Assembly: GCA_037954235.1 (NCBI GenBank)
Contig: JBBMOA010000007.1
Span: 28,826,957-28,890,956 of the forward strand
DNA length: 64,000 bases
DNA from: Aulostomus chinensis
Taxonomy: Eukaryota; Chordata; Actinopteri; Syngnathiformes; Aulostomidae
Reading direction: 5' to 3'
The position numbers and the translations under genes were made by a program. Shown here in pieces: positions 25,401 through 35,436 of the stretch. Numbering within the stretch: the first letter of the stretch is position 1; the number at the start of each line of letters is the position of its first letter. The notes under the pieces were generated by a model, which did no database searches, had not been told where the DNA came from, and was given only the letters and a program-made list of their open reading frames with translations.

Positions 25401-25569
25401 GGGAGTCTGTGTACACCGGGACCGTGCCGTCACTGCTGTGTTCTCTCCCTCACAGTTTAATGGATGCATGTTCAGTCGCATTCTGAGCCTTGACCTCCGT
25501 CCCTACCCTGTGGTTGAGGATGAGAACGGAGCACAGACGGAACCCAGAGAGGACAGAACACAGGAGTGA
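13413..25569 (+). CDS. smc1b: SMC1B, meiotic cohesin ATPase subunit (25 coding exons, 1243 aa)
   Basis: Nuclear SMC protein that pairs with SMC3 in germ-cell cohesin and holds sister chromatids and axes together in meiosis. Exons: 13413-13521, 13845-14033, 15326-15438, 15703-15906, 16077-16315, 16869-17127, 17628-17768, 17899-17981, 18138-18345, 19118-19303, 19479-19670, 19797-19943, 20135-20272, 20456-20572, 20749-20855, 20992-21133, 22259-22404, 22884-23037, 23215-23313, 23411-23567, 23696-23850, 24151-24302, 24677-24746, 25256-25366, 25456-25569. All joins keep frame. Walker A is GINGSGKS (32-39), split by intron 1. Coiled coils flank a hinge at about 515-660 (GVISGGSSDL). The ABC signature LSGGEK is at 1128-1133 and Walker B FFVLDEVDAALD at 1152-1163. 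Segments such as QGTVESI, CIRFLKEERAEPETF and FDASRKEAR-like FDASTRAARK follow SMC1B rather than SMC1A, and the length fits (human about 1235). Oddity: Ile33 replaces the usual Pro in Walker A. SINEs sit in introns 2 and 5 and a hAT element in intron 16. Confidence 0.95.
14751..15113 (-). mobile_element. tRNA-derived SINE, type A, in smc1b intron 2
   Basis: Reverse-strand copy: the tail complement CATCCATTTTCTCC lies at the left, then TAGGCTCCACCCCCC, CCTGTCCAGGGTGAACCCC, CTAAATTGACCGTAGGC and the GGGTGTCACGGTGGAGCAGTGG head at the right end. The B-box region (around 15040-15060) is degraded and I see no clear target duplication, so this copy is older than those at 8246 and 16370. A second short tail fragment (TCCATCCATTTTC) lies near 14265. 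Confidence 0.85.
16370..16747 (+). mobile_element. tRNA-derived SINE, type A, complete, in smc1b intron 5
   Basis: Head GGCTGCACGGTGGTGCAGTGG, B box GGTTCGAGTCC (16424-16434), the same body as the copy at 8246, and a GATGGATGGATGG tail. A perfect 12-bp target duplication ATGTTTTAGGGG flanks it (16358-16369 and 16748-16759). It lies only 54 bp after exon 5, in the sense orientation relative to smc1b. Confidence 0.92.
21342..22039 (-). mobile_element. hAT-family transposon remnant with a BED zinc-finger exon, in smc1b intron 16
   Basis: Terminal inverted repeats TAGGGCTGCAACTAACGA and its complement TCGTTGCAGCCCTA enclose 698 bp, flanked by a perfect 8-bp duplication AAGGGAAG (21334-21341 and 22040-22047), the hAT hallmark. 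Subterminal GTCGACTA motifs recur at both ends. On the minus strand, 21657-21863 encodes a BED-finger-like segment: SKVCWHFSLD, then CKGC and FKGAH (Cys-x2-Cys with downstream His). This corresponds to the N-terminal DNA-binding domain of a hAT transposase; the catalytic part is absent. The copy is therefore a non-autonomous deletion derivative. Confidence 0.88.
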
Positions 25570-26253
25570 TGTAGCCTGAACTCACCTGCAGCAACCCTTC
25601 ATGTTTCTCTTACCTTGATGTTCAGTGGCCAAACTGCTGGGGCAACATGTTTGAGTCTTTGCCCCGTAGATATGTAAGTCCTGTTTTTAAAGTTACAGTT
25701 CAAGCTTTCTATTCAGTGACAGTAAAATACTTAATTCTATGTTCCGTCAAATCCTTTTCCAAAAAACTGAATTTAGATTGATTTTATCTGAGGTATCTGT
25801 GAAAAACTTGATGGTGTTCAGCATCTGACTGGATTCGTCCAATCGTTCGTCAGGGTGATGTGTAAATTCTTGAAAGTTTGTTGAGTGTATTTGAATAGGA
25901 TAGTAGTTATAGGATAACTATAACTAGAGGGTAATAGTTAAGTGAGGATTTGGTTCTGATCCAAAATGTGTGTGGTTTTTGTTAATCATTTCTCCTGGTT
26001 CACAGGTGATTCATGTGCTTTTATATTTGTTAATGAGTTGAGTGTGCCTTCAGCTCTGTTGTGTAAATGATCAGCCCTGAGGATGATGTACATGTTTGTT
26101 GTGTATTATCAGAGCTGGCCTCATGGGGGCGCAGTTGCTTTACAATCCTTTAGGTTTTTACTAAATTTAACACCGTAACTCTCACAACTCTGTTCTGTTT
26201 TGAGGGTCAGTGGCTGAGTTTTTATTCGCCTTTCTTAATATATGCCTTTAACT

Positions 26254-26259
26254 AATAAA
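26254..26259 (+). terminator. smc1b: Probable smc1b poly(A) signal AATAAA
   Basis: AATAAA 685 bases after the smc1b stop, followed by TATATCAGGTTGATTTCG. It is the best hexamer I saw between the smc1b stop and the next gene, and implies a 3' UTR of about 0.7 kb. Confidence 0.6.
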
Positions 26260-26283
26260 CTATATCAGGTTGATTTCGTCTGG

Positions 26284-26306
26284 TGACGTCATTTCTGTGT
26301 GGGCGG
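26284..26306 (+). promoter_or_regulatory. borcs5: borcs5 promoter motifs: CRE and GC box
   Basis: A perfect palindromic CRE, TGACGTCA (26284-26291), is followed by GGGCGG (26301-26306). There is no TATA box near. They lie about 410-430 bp before the borcs5 ATG and about 25 bp after the smc1b poly(A) hexamer. The combination fits a housekeeping-type CREB/ATF-responsive promoter; use in vivo is inferred. Confidence 0.5.
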
Positions 26307-26713
26307 TGAGACAATCAGACCTCGTGATCAATATTTACGGAAGTGTTTTCCCACCAGTATCTCATGTTCGTTGGCGTCCTATCGGAGGTTATTACTAAAA
26401 TAAGATCATTATTTTGGGGTTATCACGTAACTCCACCATGAAAGTGTACTACTCCGCACGTTCGGAGTCCTGCTAGCTAGTAAACGCTAGCATGAGTGTT
26501 AACCAGGAGGCTAGCTGATGGAACGTTCTCGCCGTTGCACTCCCTGACTTCCAGTTCCCTTTTTTATTTTTGTACGAAGCCGGTACTGAGGTTGTCATTC
26601 CGGCTGTGTGTGAAGGTCGCATGAGATCGTTCAGTGTTGTGTCTCGTCAAGTATCGAGTGATTTGACTGCAGAATCTGGAAGCGTTAACGGAAGCTAACT
26701 GCTAGCTAACACC

Positions 26714-28660
26714 ATGGGGGCCGAGCAGAGCGGAGACGCGGAGCACAAACACTCCGACTACAGCTCTTCAGGTGATTATGTAGCTCCTCCTACATTCAAC
26801 ACTAACATTATGACGGATGTGTAATTTTCATTATTTTCATGAAACAGGTGCAAACATGCTGACTGCTGGCCACGTAGGTAGAAGTGAGTGAAGACACATA
26901 GCAACTTCCTCTTTCATATTCCTCTTTATTTAGCAAAGGTTATAGAGGACCCACACATCACCGATGTATTATGTGTAAAGGGCTGCATGTAATTCGTATC
27001 GTCTTTATTACATGCTCCTCACAGACCACTTGCCATTTAGTCTGAGCTGTTCATGAAAGTATATTCCTTCAATAATTACTGGAAACCAATTTTTTTTCAA
27101 AAAAACACAAAATTTAACAATTGCCATGTTTATGGCTACAGTTTGAAGGAAACAAGGGAATTTGGCCATCAACATGAATATTAAGATCTGAATTTTGTGT
27201 CTGCAGTGGTTCCGTCTCCAGCAAAGCAGAAGGCAAAGATGGATGATATCGTTGTTGTGGCCCAGGGGACCCAGTCCATGCGAAACATCCACAATGATCC
27301 AGACGTGATCAAACTACAGGAGATACCCACCTTTCAGCCACTTTTGAAAGGTAAATTGTTGGTTTCCCGCATGAATTCCTGCGCTGTCTTTATAAAACCC
27401 CTCAAGAGGGATTACATTAAAGAGGGATCCGTGCAGAAATCCTCCACTCTGACAGATATTTTCTGCCTCCAGTAGATGCGTTCCTGGGGCCTGAGAAATA
27501 TAGAGCACTGCAAAAGCCACATGTAGACAATAACGATCTAGCAAATAGTTGTCATTTGTCAATTTAAGTCACAAAGTGCAGTGAACGGATCAAACCTGAG
27601 ATCAACACTTGGTGTGCGTGTGTGTACAGCCGTTGTCTCGTCATGGTTACACGTGTTTTCTTGGTCGGTTGTCATCTTGGAAAAGCCTTTCTGAGTTCTT
27701 TAGTAGATGACTGGATTTACACCCTGTCACTTCTCTCTGTGGGGGTAATTCCAGACGGACTGGATGATATTGAGATCAGGCCTCTGTTGCCTCACTGAAT
27801 GCTGCAGGACTCTTGTTCTTGTCATTCCTGGTGACTCTTGAGTGTAGCTTAAGGTTGTCATGATGTTGCTGAGTGAATGTTGGTCCCTGATGGTGCTGGA
27901 TGATATAATGAGAGTCTGCATGTATGTCTCAGCATCGATGAGACTGTTAACTCCTTAAAATTGCAAACTACCTCACCCTCATACTGGTGCTGCTCCCAGC
28001 CCTCCATCGCACAACCTGCTTTCCATTAGAAACAAATATTTCACATTTCTGCACATCCAAAGCAACTGCTGCCATTTTCCCAGTTCTGGTGTTGTTGTGC
28101 ATACGCAAGTATTTTTGGTATCAATGATTTTTTGCCACAAGTTTTCCAGCATTCAGGGTTTGAACTCAACCTTCCTGTTTTCTGTTACTGTTTCACTTGG
28201 TTTTCTTTTTGTTCACTGATGCTGAAGGACCGCTGTGTTCCTTGCTGCTGTGCTTGGCTTGTCGCTTCTTTAGCAATGCCACTTTTTTGCGTAGCTGTCT
28301 GTCAGTTTTAATCCTCCACACAGCTGTTTCGGTTCCAGTTTATGGTTCTGATTCATCCTACATGTGCTGCCGTTGAGCATCTGTTCCACTGGGCTGCACG
28401 CCAACACGTTCCTGATTTATTTGTATTTTTATTCAAATTAATCTGGAAGTTGTCCTATGTATGCACCGTTTTAGAGACATATTTTGCTATGTGCAAAAGG
28501 AAAATTTAGCGCTTCTGTTGACTTGCAGATTTGCAACATTAAAACACAACTTAAGTGCATTTATGAGGATTCATGGTGTATGAATACTCATGATAATGGA
28601 GAAATAATTAACCTTATAGAAACGGAAGAAAAATGCAAAACGATTACTTATTCATTCAAT

Positions 28661-28750
<90 letters not shown>

Positions 28751-31085
28751 TCATTGATCAAGTGGTGGTGCGGCTGCTCAGCAGAGCCTGATAAACAGGG
28801 ATGCTCTTGTCACTATGGACTGCCATGGGTGCATCAGGGCACCAAATCAATTCCGCTTCCTCTATAGAAACAATTTCAATAAATCAACATCTGAGTCAAA
28901 TGTGATGTACAGAGCCACACGTGGAACCCAGCCAGCTGAAGTGCTCACCTCCCTGCGCTGCACAACAGCTAGCTTGGTACGAAGCTACATTTCCACTCAG
29001 TTCAAGAACACAAGAAGAAAAATAAGAACACTTTCCTGATACAGTCAGGTGTTTCAGTCATTTTGACTTTCATTTGGTTTTTTTGGCAATTCCCACCAGG
29101 CTCTTCTCAAATTCTGTGTTGTGGAGCTAATTGTCGCTGCAATCCATTAGCGCTGTGTTAGAAGATGAATAATCAGCCAAGTGATGTGTAGAGCCACTCC
29201 TGAAATAGCAGAGGGATCGTTATGTCATATTTTTTGCAGAGCCAGTGACAATAATCACCAGCAATTACGCCATTGGCAAGTGTTATTCTGGTGCAGCTTG
29301 TCTCGCTGTATTGAACAGAGTTCATACAGTCATGAAAAGCCTTTAAAAGTAGTGGAATTGGAACATGCCAGAATCCAGGACTGGAGAAGTTGAAAGCCAG
29401 AGTGTTTTGGAAAAGTCATGGAACTTTCCCACACATATCTGGATATCAAAGTGTATGATCAGTGAAGATTGTCTCGGAAGAATCTCTATGGGTTCATTGT
29501 AAAGTATTCAAGTAAATGTTGGTAGAAATGTGCATGAACCCTGCTGAAATCATTTGGTCTTGGTTCTCCCCAGGAGTGCTTAGCGGTCAGACGTCTCCCA
29601 GCAGCGTGTGTCTGGAAAGGCTGGACGCTTCCCAGGTTCTTCAACTCTGCATCCGTTACCAGGACCACCTACACCAGTGTGCCGAAGCTGTCGCCTTCGA
29701 CCAGAACGCCCTCGTCAAGAGGATCAAAGAAGTAGGAGTCGATTGCAGGCTGTACTTCTCACATATCAGTCCCCACACAGAGTCTCGTTAGTTGCTTTTT
29801 TCCTCAAACCGAGGACTAGTTGCACTTTTACAATGAAATGTAAAATCTACAGCCATGAAAAAACCTTGAATAATGAGCTGATTATTAGAAAATCCAACCC
29901 TTTTAGGGTAGTCGTTCATTTTATAAGGTCTGTAAATACTAAATTCAATTCTTCCACCTTCTCGGGTGTATTTTCTGCTTCTTGTGTATAATGCAATGAT
30001 GTGGATGAGGGAAATTTAATAATCAGTTTTTATCACGTTTGACCTGTCATACACAAAACCACTGATTGATTAATTATTTCCCAAAGAAAGTGGCGGTCTC
30101 AGTCCAGATCAAGTGGACCCTTTGATCCTGTTTTTAAAAAGTGCCTGGGACGAGCAGTCAGCACGAAATAGAGGCGTGAATGACCGTGACGCACTCTGGT
30201 GCAGCCAGCCATCCACTCGCTGAGGTGGTCTGGGACACAGTTGACCAAATACCCCATAGTTTGAATGCTAATGTGTCCTGAAATGTCTCTGACAAGGACA
30301 GAGAACATCATCAGGGCTGGACCTGCTGGTTGTTTTGGTGATGGTGAGCAGCTTGTGACCACAGCTCACCCAGTGCACGACTAAGACGTGAATGTGTGTG
30401 CATGGATGTTAATTAGAGGAAGTGACATAGGCAGCAACGAAACCTGAACATGCGTGGTCATGTAGGCACATTTGGAGACGCATCAGACACGTGTAAGCGA
30501 GGACACGTCTCGCCGTCTACTTGTGATCTGCTCACCATAGTAACATGTTAAACCAAGTGCGAACAGGCCAGTGATGCAGTTCACATGCAGGGTGGAAGCA
30601 CTGCACGGTGAGGGAGGATGTGGGCGTGTCTTCCAGAAAGCAATATGAAATCAAAAGTAGCCAGATCAAAAGTGTGTAACGCAGCAGAAATGTGATCCTT
30701 GGTTCTGAGCTGGAGCTGTGAAGATGCCCTGAAACTGTACCCGTCATGTTGGATCGTCTGGTTTGCTCTCTACTGTTGATGGTGTCCATGTATGCGGCAG
30801 CGCGAGAGTTCTGACTATTATGCTTGTTCTTTCTTCCTTCTTCCTCCCCAGATGGACTTATCTGTAGAAACCTTGTTCAGCATAATGCAGGAGCGTCAGA
30901 AGCGCTATGCCAAATACGCAGAGCAGATCCAGAAGGTCAATGAGATGTCGATGATCCTTAGACGCATCCAGATGGGCATCGACCAGACGGTGCCTCTGAT
31001 GGAGCGCCTCAACAACATGCTGCCTGAGAGCGAGCGGCTGGAACCCTTCAGCATGAGGCCGGAGGGGGAGTCTGCCACCAAGTAG
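26714..31085 (+). CDS. borcs5: BORCS5 (myrlysin/LOH12CR1), BORC complex subunit 5 (4 coding exons, 197 aa)
   Basis: Subunit of BORC, the complex on the cytosolic face of lysosomes that recruits ARL8 and kinesin for movement to the cell periphery. Exons: 26714-26771, 27207-27350, 29574-29731, 30852-31085; all joins keep frame and 197 aa matches the human protein (196). The start ACCATGGGGGCC is a good Kozak context and encodes MGAEQS, an N-myristoylation signal at Gly2 needed for membrane attachment. Conserved blocks include MDDIVVVAQG, DPDVIKLQEIPTFQPLLKG, LSGQTSP, RYQDHLHQCAEAVAFDQNA and ERQKRYAKYAEQIQKVNEMS. The C-terminal half is predicted to be mostly coiled coil. Intron 2 (2.2 kb) holds a Tc1-like relic and an 85-bp AT repeat. 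The smc1b stop lies 1.1 kb upstream on the same strand. Confidence 0.95.
27580..28480 (-). mobile_element. Degraded Tc1/mariner-like transposon in borcs5 intron 2
   Basis: On the minus strand, 27727-27921 encodes QRPDLNIIQSVWNY followed by REK, a recognisable form of the SPDLNxIExVW block next to the last catalytic acid of Tc1-type transposases. Flanking DNA matches the layout of a common fish Tc1-like element (CTGCAGGACTC, TGCTGCCATTTT, CACACAGCTGTTTC, CATTGAGCA-like). The frame is broken many times and I cannot define both terminal repeats, so the limits are approximate. It cannot encode an active transposase. Confidence 0.65.
28664..28748. repeat. (AT)n microsatellite, 85 bp
   Basis: Perfect alternating AT run inside borcs5 intron 2. 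The Ile-Tyr open frame across it is an artefact. Confidence 0.95.
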
Positions 31086-31571
31086 CCTCCTTAAAATCAG
31101 AGCAGCTGCTTCCTGCCGGAGCCAGTCCTCTGTCCGGTGGTAGGGATTCTCACTTCCTAAAAGAGTGAAAAACGTTTGCCCATTCTGACTGTGGAGCAGC
31201 TCTCAGGTTATGATCTTTTTTGCTGCTGTTGTTCGTCAGCAGCATCTCTGTTACTCCGGTTCTTCTCCTCACACGCTTCCCTCTGAGCTCCGCCGCAACT
31301 TCCTGCTACAGATGAGCTCCATGGCTCCATGTAGATTCTTGCTTACAAGGTGCTGTGGTTCAGTTTCCCCAGCGCCACTTGCAGGAGGCATGATGATTAT
31401 CAGCAGTCCGCCTCCTGCTGTAAATACGTCAGGGTGTCTTTCATCTTTATGAGTGGAGAGAATGAGCTCCAATGCTCCTGAAACTGGCCTTGCTGATGTG
31501 TTGTGAAGCTGATGTTGGGACGAGCGACTTAAAAGTTGATATCATGTTTTCAGTTACAAGATCATCTAAAT

Positions 31572-32067
31572 CAGTGGTTCTCAACTTGGGGGTTGGGACC
31601 CACACTGGGTTCACAAGATGATTTTTCACGGACGATAAATAAGAACATCTTTTTGCCGTTCCGTCCCCTTCTTAGCACTCTGTTCAGTGATAAATCTGTC
31701 TTGCTGTCTTTTATTATGGGAGGGTCACGTGCCTCCTAGCATAAACTAAAACTAGGACAGACTATAACTATAACAACTACAAAGACAGCTAAGGTCTGTC
31801 AGACTCTATAAGGTTGTACATTTCCAGACCAACAGGCGCAGTTCATGAGACTGCGTTTCTCTCCGTTGTTTGTCTTGTCGGCCTGAAGACTGCATGGTGA
31901 CTGCGATGGTGCAGTAACTCTGTCGTTCTTTAGCAGTGAAGCTTAAATTGAATCCATTATTCAGTTGATGGGCAAAAGAACCAGACTTCAGGGAGCAGGC
32001 AGGATTGGTGGTCATGAACACCAACTTCATTTATTCAGTCACGACTCTAAAAGTTGGAGAACCACTG
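31572..32067. mobile_element. Non-autonomous hAT element (CAGTGGTTCTCAAC ends) downstream of borcs5
   Basis: CAGTGGTTCTCAACTT at the left and AAGTTGGAGAACCACTG at the right form terminal inverted repeats. They enclose 496 bp, flanked by a perfect 8-bp duplication ATCTAAAT (31564-31571 and 32068-32075). No transposase segment is recognisable inside. If the borcs5 message ends at the AATAAA near 33438, the element lies within its 3' UTR. Confidence 0.88.
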
Positions 32068-33437
32068 ATCTAAATCATCAGAACCACTCAAGAGTCGACG
32101 TTGCATCAGTGATGGACCTTCACGTTCCACCTGTCGGTCTTGTTGCTGCACAGTATTGCCGCAGCGTTTTGGATTATTCTGTCCACGAGACTGTGAGAGC
32201 CGAGAAGGATCGGATTACACAACAAGCTTGGATCTTCAATTGGAGTAAAATGAGAAACCTCTTCCGCCACAACACCCTGTGGACAGAGCCGAGTCTGAAA
32301 TATTCTCATGAACTTTTGAACCGCACTCTCCCTGGAGGCAACGCTTGACTTTAATACATTTGGATACCATTGCCTGGCAGTAGCACCAAGACTGTTTGCA
32401 TGCAGAGTTGAAAAGTGAGAGCTAGAAACCCTTCAGATATTTTTTGGGCTGAATGTTGGAGGGGAGGGATGAAGAGGTGGGCAGAAAACGTTAACTGTCA
32501 GACAGACCTTCATGCAAACCACGTTCAACGTCACGTATTCACAAAAATGTGCGTGTCCTGAAACGTCTTCAACGCTTGGGGAAAAGTTGGTCTTCAGGTT
32601 GAAGACGGAGGTCACTGTAACTTGTTGGGCTCGTCTGTCTGATGTAAATTCTACTAATTTGTGGTGATATTTCTCTCCAGGACAGCAGGATGGAGGTGAA
32701 TTAATTTGGGGCAAAAAAAAATCATGCCATTGTGATTATTGTGGCAGCCGTGAGCTAGCAGAAGATTGTGTTTGACCACAAGGTGGAGCCAGAGATTCTT
32801 ATCACAGCCAATTGGTCCAAATAAGTGATTTCAGATAAGTAGAACTTTTCTGAAGTTTTCTGCTGAATGATGCTGACTGAAGGGCTGCGTGAGGAAGTGG
32901 TCTCAGTAGGCTGAGCTACTTTAAAACCTGCATGACGAACGCCACCTCTCCAGCCCTCAGCTGGTCCAAGTGTTTGCACTCTTGGTTTCATGGGACCACA
33001 GAAGTGTTGACGAGCATCACGAGGAGACGCCGCTTGTATGAATCTGCCTCAAAGCTCTGGTCTGAATGAGGCATTAAGAGGATTTTCCTTTGGGAAACTT
33101 GCTGCTAACAGCGGTGGATGATGTCCTCTGCACGTGAGCCAGTGATATGGATACTCGGGAGCAGTTTGTCATCCGTGCATTGAAACACACTGAACTCAAT
33201 TACACCTCCAAAAGGATCCTCCTGCGGCTGGCTTGCTTTGAGGTGCAGAGCTAGCTTGGCGCGTTGACATAAGGCAAGATTACTTTTGAATTAAAAGCAG
33301 AACTCCTTTGATATGTTGCTGCCTTTCATGTGTAAATTAAAACGACTGAAAAATGTCTAAAATGGCCTGGGGGCTGTTGTTTGAATCGACGCTGCATTGT
33401 GTGGCGACGCGCTGTAAAAGTTCCCCTGAATCTTTGT

Positions 33438-33443
33438 AATAAA
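33438..33443 (+). terminator. borcs5: Candidate borcs5 poly(A) signal AATAAA
   Basis: AATAAA in TTTGTAATAAAGAATAG, the first clear canonical hexamer I noticed after the borcs5 stop. It would give a 2.35-kb 3' UTR. An earlier variant signal is possible, so this assignment is weak. Confidence 0.35.
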
Positions 33444-35235
33444 GAATAGTTCCTGATGCTCAGTGCTGGATATTAACACTGCATGATGATATTATACAAT
33501 CCACCACCCGGAAATTCATTCTTTGAAATGAAAGAGAAATCCAATTTCCCCTGTATACCTCTCATTTGAATATAAATCAAAGGCTGGTTTGGTCCCTTTT
33601 CCTTCCCTGTTTTGCTCTCTCAAACTTGGAAACACGGGGAAAAAAAGTGGGATGAGAACCCTCGTCCTTCCAGGCTGAGCTTCCGTTCAACACAAGAAAG
33701 GTAATAGAACTCTTTTGAGTCTGGACTATCACTGAAATGTCAGTTTATTAAAAAAAAAAAAAAAAATCTAATTACCTTTTAGTGACACACTTGGATGGAT
33801 TTACTTTCCAGTCGAGAGACACGATTTAATTATTGAATACAAAGAACCGGCTGTGACGGTTGTAGTTGCTTTGATCTGCAGCAGAAGCTTTTCATTTGTC
33901 GAGCAACAAGTTTGAGTTCGAGGATGCTGAGGAAAGGCCGCTTTTATCAGATTTGTAATCGATTAGTAGACCTGATGATCAAAGGGAGGATTTGTTGACA
34001 ATAATTTGGATAATATGTTAATAAATGAATTGATTTTAAAAGCAAAACTGGGGGGGGGGGCAGTTATTCAAGCTTTTCCTAACTGTCAAGTAGAGATTCA
34101 AGACTTTTCTGTATTGCTATTATGATGGTTATCAGTACATTTGGGCAAATTAGGACATCACAATCCCAGTGTGAGCGGTTCTTTATTATTTATTATTATT
34201 AATTATGAATTTTTTCTATGTTTACCAGCTTCTTTTGAGGAAAAAAGGATCAGTCTGTAATGAAAGTAGCTGGCTGCGGCGTTTAGAGCCACCACGTTCA
34301 TGAGCGCTGGTATGTTAGGGCCTGTCTCAGGAGCAGTCTTGATGCATGTATGGCAGGTCGCCGGTGGCTCAGAGCACACGCTGCCTCTTCATGCTCATGC
34401 ATATATGCATTAATGGGAGGTAAAAGTTGGACTCGAGTGCGAAATCCAGGGAAACATCACTTACTGTTCAATATGTAATGAAATTCTGTTCAGTGCTTTC
34501 CCCGGAATTACATTTGGGCTGCTAAAAGTGTGCTATTGCCCCCAGATTTAGCACCTATTCCTGAATCAAGCAAAAAACTCTGCAGTTTAATCAATCATAA
34601 TCGTTGTTGCAGGCACTTCCTAATCAGGATTCCCAATCAGAACATTTCCCCTCATTGTCAGTATCCGGTTATGGTCGAGGTTCTTGGCGTCATCCAGCTA
34701 AGTTAAAGCCAGTTAGCCTCAAGGTGGTTGGGTTGGAAATAAGTTTCCAGTGACAAATCTGATAAAAGCAGGCGTTCCTTGATGATTGCATGTTTTGACT
34801 ACATTGACTGGCATCCTGTCAAATTACCCAGCACTGCTTTTATTTGACACCCAGTCGCCTGGAGTGATTGATACCCGGTGGACCTCCCTCTTGAGTTGCA
34901 GCCAAACCTTTCGTCCCTTTTACTGGAGACACAGGTTCTACCTAATAAAGCTCTCTGTGGCTACGGTCACGTTCTCAAGGACATCTAGATGTTAGCGCGG
35001 ACCTGCATGACTGTCATCCCAAATGTGAGGAGTGTTGGGGAGGCGGGGCAGCGACACGTCACCCCTCGATTCTTCCAGAGGGGTGATTGTGGACACAATT
35101 GATCCTCTTGAAAACTGAATACATTTGTGAGTCCTGCAGTCTTCTCAGGCTCTGGGTTGTCATTTCAAACTAAAACAGGGGAGGCTTTTCTCCAGTTGCT
35201 AAAACATGATGCACATGTATGTTCAGGCTCTATGT

Positions 35236-35436
35236 CAGGGGTGTCAAACTGGGCCAGTAAAGGGCCGTGTGGCTGCAGGTTTTCATTCCAACCCAGCAAA
35301 AGCAACACCTGATTCTACTTAAATCAACTAAGCTGTGTCCACACAGCTCATTTGCTGGATCAGGTGTTGCTTTTGCTGGGTTGGAATGAAAACCTGCAGC
35401 CACACGGCCCTTTACTGGTCCAGTTTGACACCCCTG
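35236..35436. mobile_element. Foldback hAT-type MITE (CAGGGGTGTCAAAC ends)
   Basis: A 201-bp near-perfect palindrome. The left arm begins CAGGGGTGTCAAACTGG, the right arm ends CCAGTTTGACACCCCTG, and the arms pair for about 80 bp with a short central loop around 35315-35350. The flanks CTCTATGT (35228-35235) and CTCTCTGT (35437-35444) form an 8-bp duplication with one mismatch, as expected for hAT elements. It has no coding capacity. Confidence 0.9.

Noticed and set aside
28484..28867. 127-aa open frame with an Ile-Tyr run
   Set aside because: Translation of the AT microsatellite within borcs5 intron 2.
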